Assembly (NCBI GenBank): GCA_018224455.1
Contig: JAGTUY010000134.1
Location: 1-6,670 of the forward strand
Reading direction: 5' to 3'
Origin: Desulfosarcina sp.
Lineage (GTDB): Bacteria > Desulfobacterota > Desulfobacteria > Desulfobacterales > Desulfosarcinaceae
DNA: 6,670 nt
In this document: one piece after another, positions 5,393 to 6,670 of the stretch
Layout of the letters: each line of letters begins with the position of its first letter
How positions within the stretch are numbered: position 1 is the first letter of the stretch
Translations under genes and position numbers: made by a program
The notes under the pieces: model-generated
Told to the model about the DNA's origin: nothing
What the model saw: the letters and a program-made list of their open reading frames with translations, nothing else
Database searches by the model: none

Positions 5393-6427
5393 ATGATCTG
5401 GCACCCCCTCGTCTGGGCATTTTGGGTGGCGGCGGCAACCGGCGGATTGCTTTTTGCAACGGGCGCCGTTCAGGCTGTGAGCGTGATGCTCGACTGGACC
5501 CCGATGCGCGCGGACATCGATCAGCTGCTGCGGGAGCGCCATGCTGAAACGGCCGCGCTTCTGGCTCGTTGGTCCCTGGGCTGCCTGACAGCTGCTGCCC
5601 TACTGGGTCTCATAGGCATAGCCGGCGTCTGGCATCGGATGGTTCCCGGGGCCATGTGCGGAACCGGTGTCCTGCAGGCCATGGGTACCGACGGCAGCCG
5701 GGCCATGATTTTCTGGGGCCTCACCCTGATGGTCCTATATGGCTGGCGGGTGCTGGACGGCCTGGACAGTCATCACCCCCAAGGGGTATTGACCCAGGTC
5801 GGCGCACGGGTGATGCTCAGCGCCGCCCCCTTTTTAGTACTGGCCCTCTTCTTCTCCTGGCAGGCCCTGATGCGGGTTGAGAACGTCCCTCCGGTCAGTT
5901 GCTGCGCGGCCGTATACGATCAGGTGCTGACCGGCGCATCCGAATCCGCTATCATCAAATCGCTCGTAGCGGTCTGTCTCGGGTTCAGCCTGGCCGGCAG
6001 TGTGGCACTGCTGGCCCTGGCAGTGTCAGCGATTCGAGCCCCGAATCGCACGTCAGGCGTTACAATGGCCATCATCGCAACCCTCTGGGGCATCGCCGCA
6101 ATGGTTACCGTAAAACAGGTGTGGTCAGCCTATTACTACCAGGTCCTCTCCCACCCCTGCCCCTGGTGCCTGTTTCTGCCGGATTACCATGGTGCCGGTT
6201 TCATCATCTTCGGGTGCATGGCCGTCGTCGTCATGGAAAGCATCGCCCTCTGGCTGGCCGGGCGCACCCGCGGCCGACACCCGGTGCTGACCGATCCGGC
6301 CGACAAGCGCATCCTGCAGTCCGCCTGGCGAATAGCGATAATCCTGGTGGTTTTCACGGTTCTGACCGCAGGGCCGGCCATCGCCTGGCGCCTGCGCACC
6401 GGCACCTGGCTGGACGGTTCGTTCTGA
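5393..6427 (+). CDS. Eight-helix membrane protein with loop cysteine clusters, function unknown
   Basis: I do not recognise this family. The 344-residue product has about eight hydrophobic helices (near 8-32, 60-80, 104-120, 138-158, 189-213, 223-243, 267-290, 312-332). Charged loops 33-59, 121-137, 214-222 and 290-311 are Arg-rich and therefore probably cytoplasmic. That puts the three alternate loops on the periplasmic side, and these hold the striking residues: H81, M83, M88 and C89; adjacent C170 and C171 in VPPVSCCAAVYDQ; and HPCPWC (C256, C259). The CPWC pair recalls thioredoxin-like or DsbB/VKOR redox motifs, and the His/Met/Cys mix would also suit Cu(I). Five bases separate it from the ATPase stop, so it is co-transcribed with the ABC genes. 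A role in metal insertion, thiol redox or as the transporter's membrane partner is inference. Confidence 0.85.
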   Translation: MIWHPLVWAFWVAAATGGLLFATGAVQAVSVMLDWTPMRADIDQLLRERHAETAALLARWSLGCLTAAALLGLIGIAGVWHRMVPGAMCGTGVLQAMGTDGSRAMIFWGLTLMVLYGWRVLDGLDSHHPQGVLTQVGARVMLSAAPFLVLALFFSWQALMRVENVPPVSCCAAVYDQVLTGASESAIIKSLVAVCLGFSLAGSVALLALAVSAIRAPNRTSGVTMAIIATLWGIAAMVTVKQVWSAYYYQVLSHPCPWCLFLPDYHGAGFIIFGCMAVVVMESIALWLAGRTRGRHPVLTDPADKRILQSAWRIAIILVVFTVLTAGPAIAWRLRTGTWLDGSF

Positions 6428-6429
6428 GA

Positions 6430-6458
6430 TTGACACCCTATCCGCCTTTTGCTATCGT
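6430..6458 (+). promoter_or_regulatory. Candidate sigma-70 promoter before the Tat-signal gene
   Basis: A perfect -35 TTGACA (6430-6435) is followed by a 17-bp spacer and TATCGT (6453-6458, 4 of 6 to TATAAT), with an extended -10 TG at 6450-6451. It begins 3 bp after the stop of the preceding gene and would give a leader of roughly 100-175 nt, depending on the start used. A weak CCGCC/GGCGG inverted repeat (6442-6446, 6459-6463) brackets the -10, so it could instead be a weak stem-loop or an operator. Confidence 0.5.
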
Positions 6459-6510
6459 GGCGGCAGTTTCGCTCCAAATCATTTTAACCCCGACGTTCAC
6501 CAGCAGCATA

Positions 6511-6527
6511 GCCGCAATACTTGCGGC
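6511..6527. other. Perfect hairpin in the 6428-6637 spacer
   Basis: GCCGCAA and TTGCGGC form a 7-bp perfect stem around a TAC loop. It is not followed by a T-run, so it is a poor intrinsic terminator. It may be an mRNA leader element or an operator. Confidence 0.55.
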
Positions 6528-6553
6528 GAATGGTAACTTTCACTGACAATAAG

Positions 6554-6597
6554 CCATCCATCGGCTCCAGGATGGGTGAAGGACCCGATCCACCCAT
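6554..6597 (+). promoter_or_regulatory. Two mutually exclusive leader hairpins
   Basis: GGATGG (6570-6575) can pair with CCATCC (6554-6559), or the overlapping ATGGGTG (6572-6578) can pair with CACCCAT (6591-6597). The second stem would loop out AAGGA (6579-6583) and bury the AUG at 6596. Alternative pairings of this kind occur in attenuators and translational switches, but the stems are short and no riboswitch family is recognised. Confidence 0.3.
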
Positions 6598-6637
6598 GTC
6601 ATCGGCATGGGGAACCTGGCACAAACGGGCATCACGC

Positions 6638-6670
6638 ATGAATCGCAGAACATTTCTCAAGATTGCATCC
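6638..6670 (+). CDS. Start of a Tat-exported protein, truncated by window edge
   Basis: Eleven codons are visible, MNRRTFLKIAS. This fits the twin-arginine consensus S/T-R-R-x-F-L-K in all but the first position, where Asn is tolerated, and is followed by the start of a hydrophobic stretch. The product is thus probably a folded, cofactor-bearing protein sent through the Tat system, such as a copper, molybdenum, iron-sulfur or flavin enzyme; the window does not show which. The start is uncertain: in-frame ATGs at 6596 and 6572 would add 14 or 22 residues ahead of the RR motif, and GGTGAAGGA (6575-6583) is the only purine-rich tract that could serve ATG 6596, at about 12 nt. ATG 6638 has no clear ribosome site but gives the most typical Tat n-region. 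A promoter candidate upstream suggests its own transcription. Confidence 0.65.
   Translation, partial: MNRRTFLKIAS

Noticed and set aside
6511..6527. Perfect hairpin as the operon terminator
   Set aside because: No U-run follows (GAATGGTAAC), so intrinsic termination is unlikely. It is kept only as an unassigned hairpin.
5899..6546. Plus-strand open frame (215 codons) running past the end of the eight-helix gene
   Set aside because: It is Arg/Ser/Pro-rich out-of-frame translation of the membrane protein. Its tail into the spacer has no ribosome site or family likeness.

Overview
This GC-rich, densely coding window looks like chromosomal DNA from an anaerobic bacterium, most plausibly a Desulfobacterota (delta-proteobacterial) sulfate-reducer type. 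That assignment is inference. It rests on the archaeal-type inositol-phosphate synthase, the NosL-like protein with an associated MacB/Lol-type ABC transporter, and intergenic spacers built from short heptamer-like direct repeats. No rRNA, tRNA, CRISPR array, insertion sequence or phage gene is visible.

Layout. (1) 3-1594, plus strand: the 3' two-thirds of an inositol-3-phosphate synthase gene, followed after 35 bp by a TIM-barrel sugar-phosphate isomerase/epimerase-like gene. This is a small sugar or inositol-phosphate metabolism unit. (2) 1669-2358, minus strand: a six-helix TauE/SafE/DsbD-like membrane protein with a Cys-x3-Cys motif, convergent with the first unit. (3) 2359-2598: a divergent 240-bp spacer carrying 2.5 copies of a 24-bp tandem repeat. 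(4) 2599-6427, plus strand: a five-gene run. It encodes a NosL-like periplasmic metal-binding protein (TTG start with a perfect Shine-Dalgarno), a 96-residue single-pass membrane protein, an FtsX/MacB-type ABC permease, its ATPase, and an unrecognised eight-helix membrane protein with Cys clusters. The last four genes are coupled by overlaps of 4 and 10 bp and a 5-bp gap. (5) 6428-6637: a spacer with a good sigma-70 promoter candidate and hairpins. (6) 6638 to the window end: the start of a gene encoding a twin-arginine (Tat) signal peptide.

How the genes may work together. NosL proteins bind Cu(I) and serve copper-enzyme maturation. The TauE/SafE-like protein has the Cys motif found in membrane proteins often linked to copper or thiol handling. 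The ABC pair is of the mechanotransmission class (MacB/LolCDE) and not the NosFY type. The terminal membrane protein places all its loop Cys on one, probably periplasmic, face. The most interesting reading is therefore a compact envelope metal-trafficking or thiol-redox module centred on a NosL-like protein but lacking NosD, NosF and NosY. The Tat-exported protein beginning at the right edge is a possible, unproven, client.
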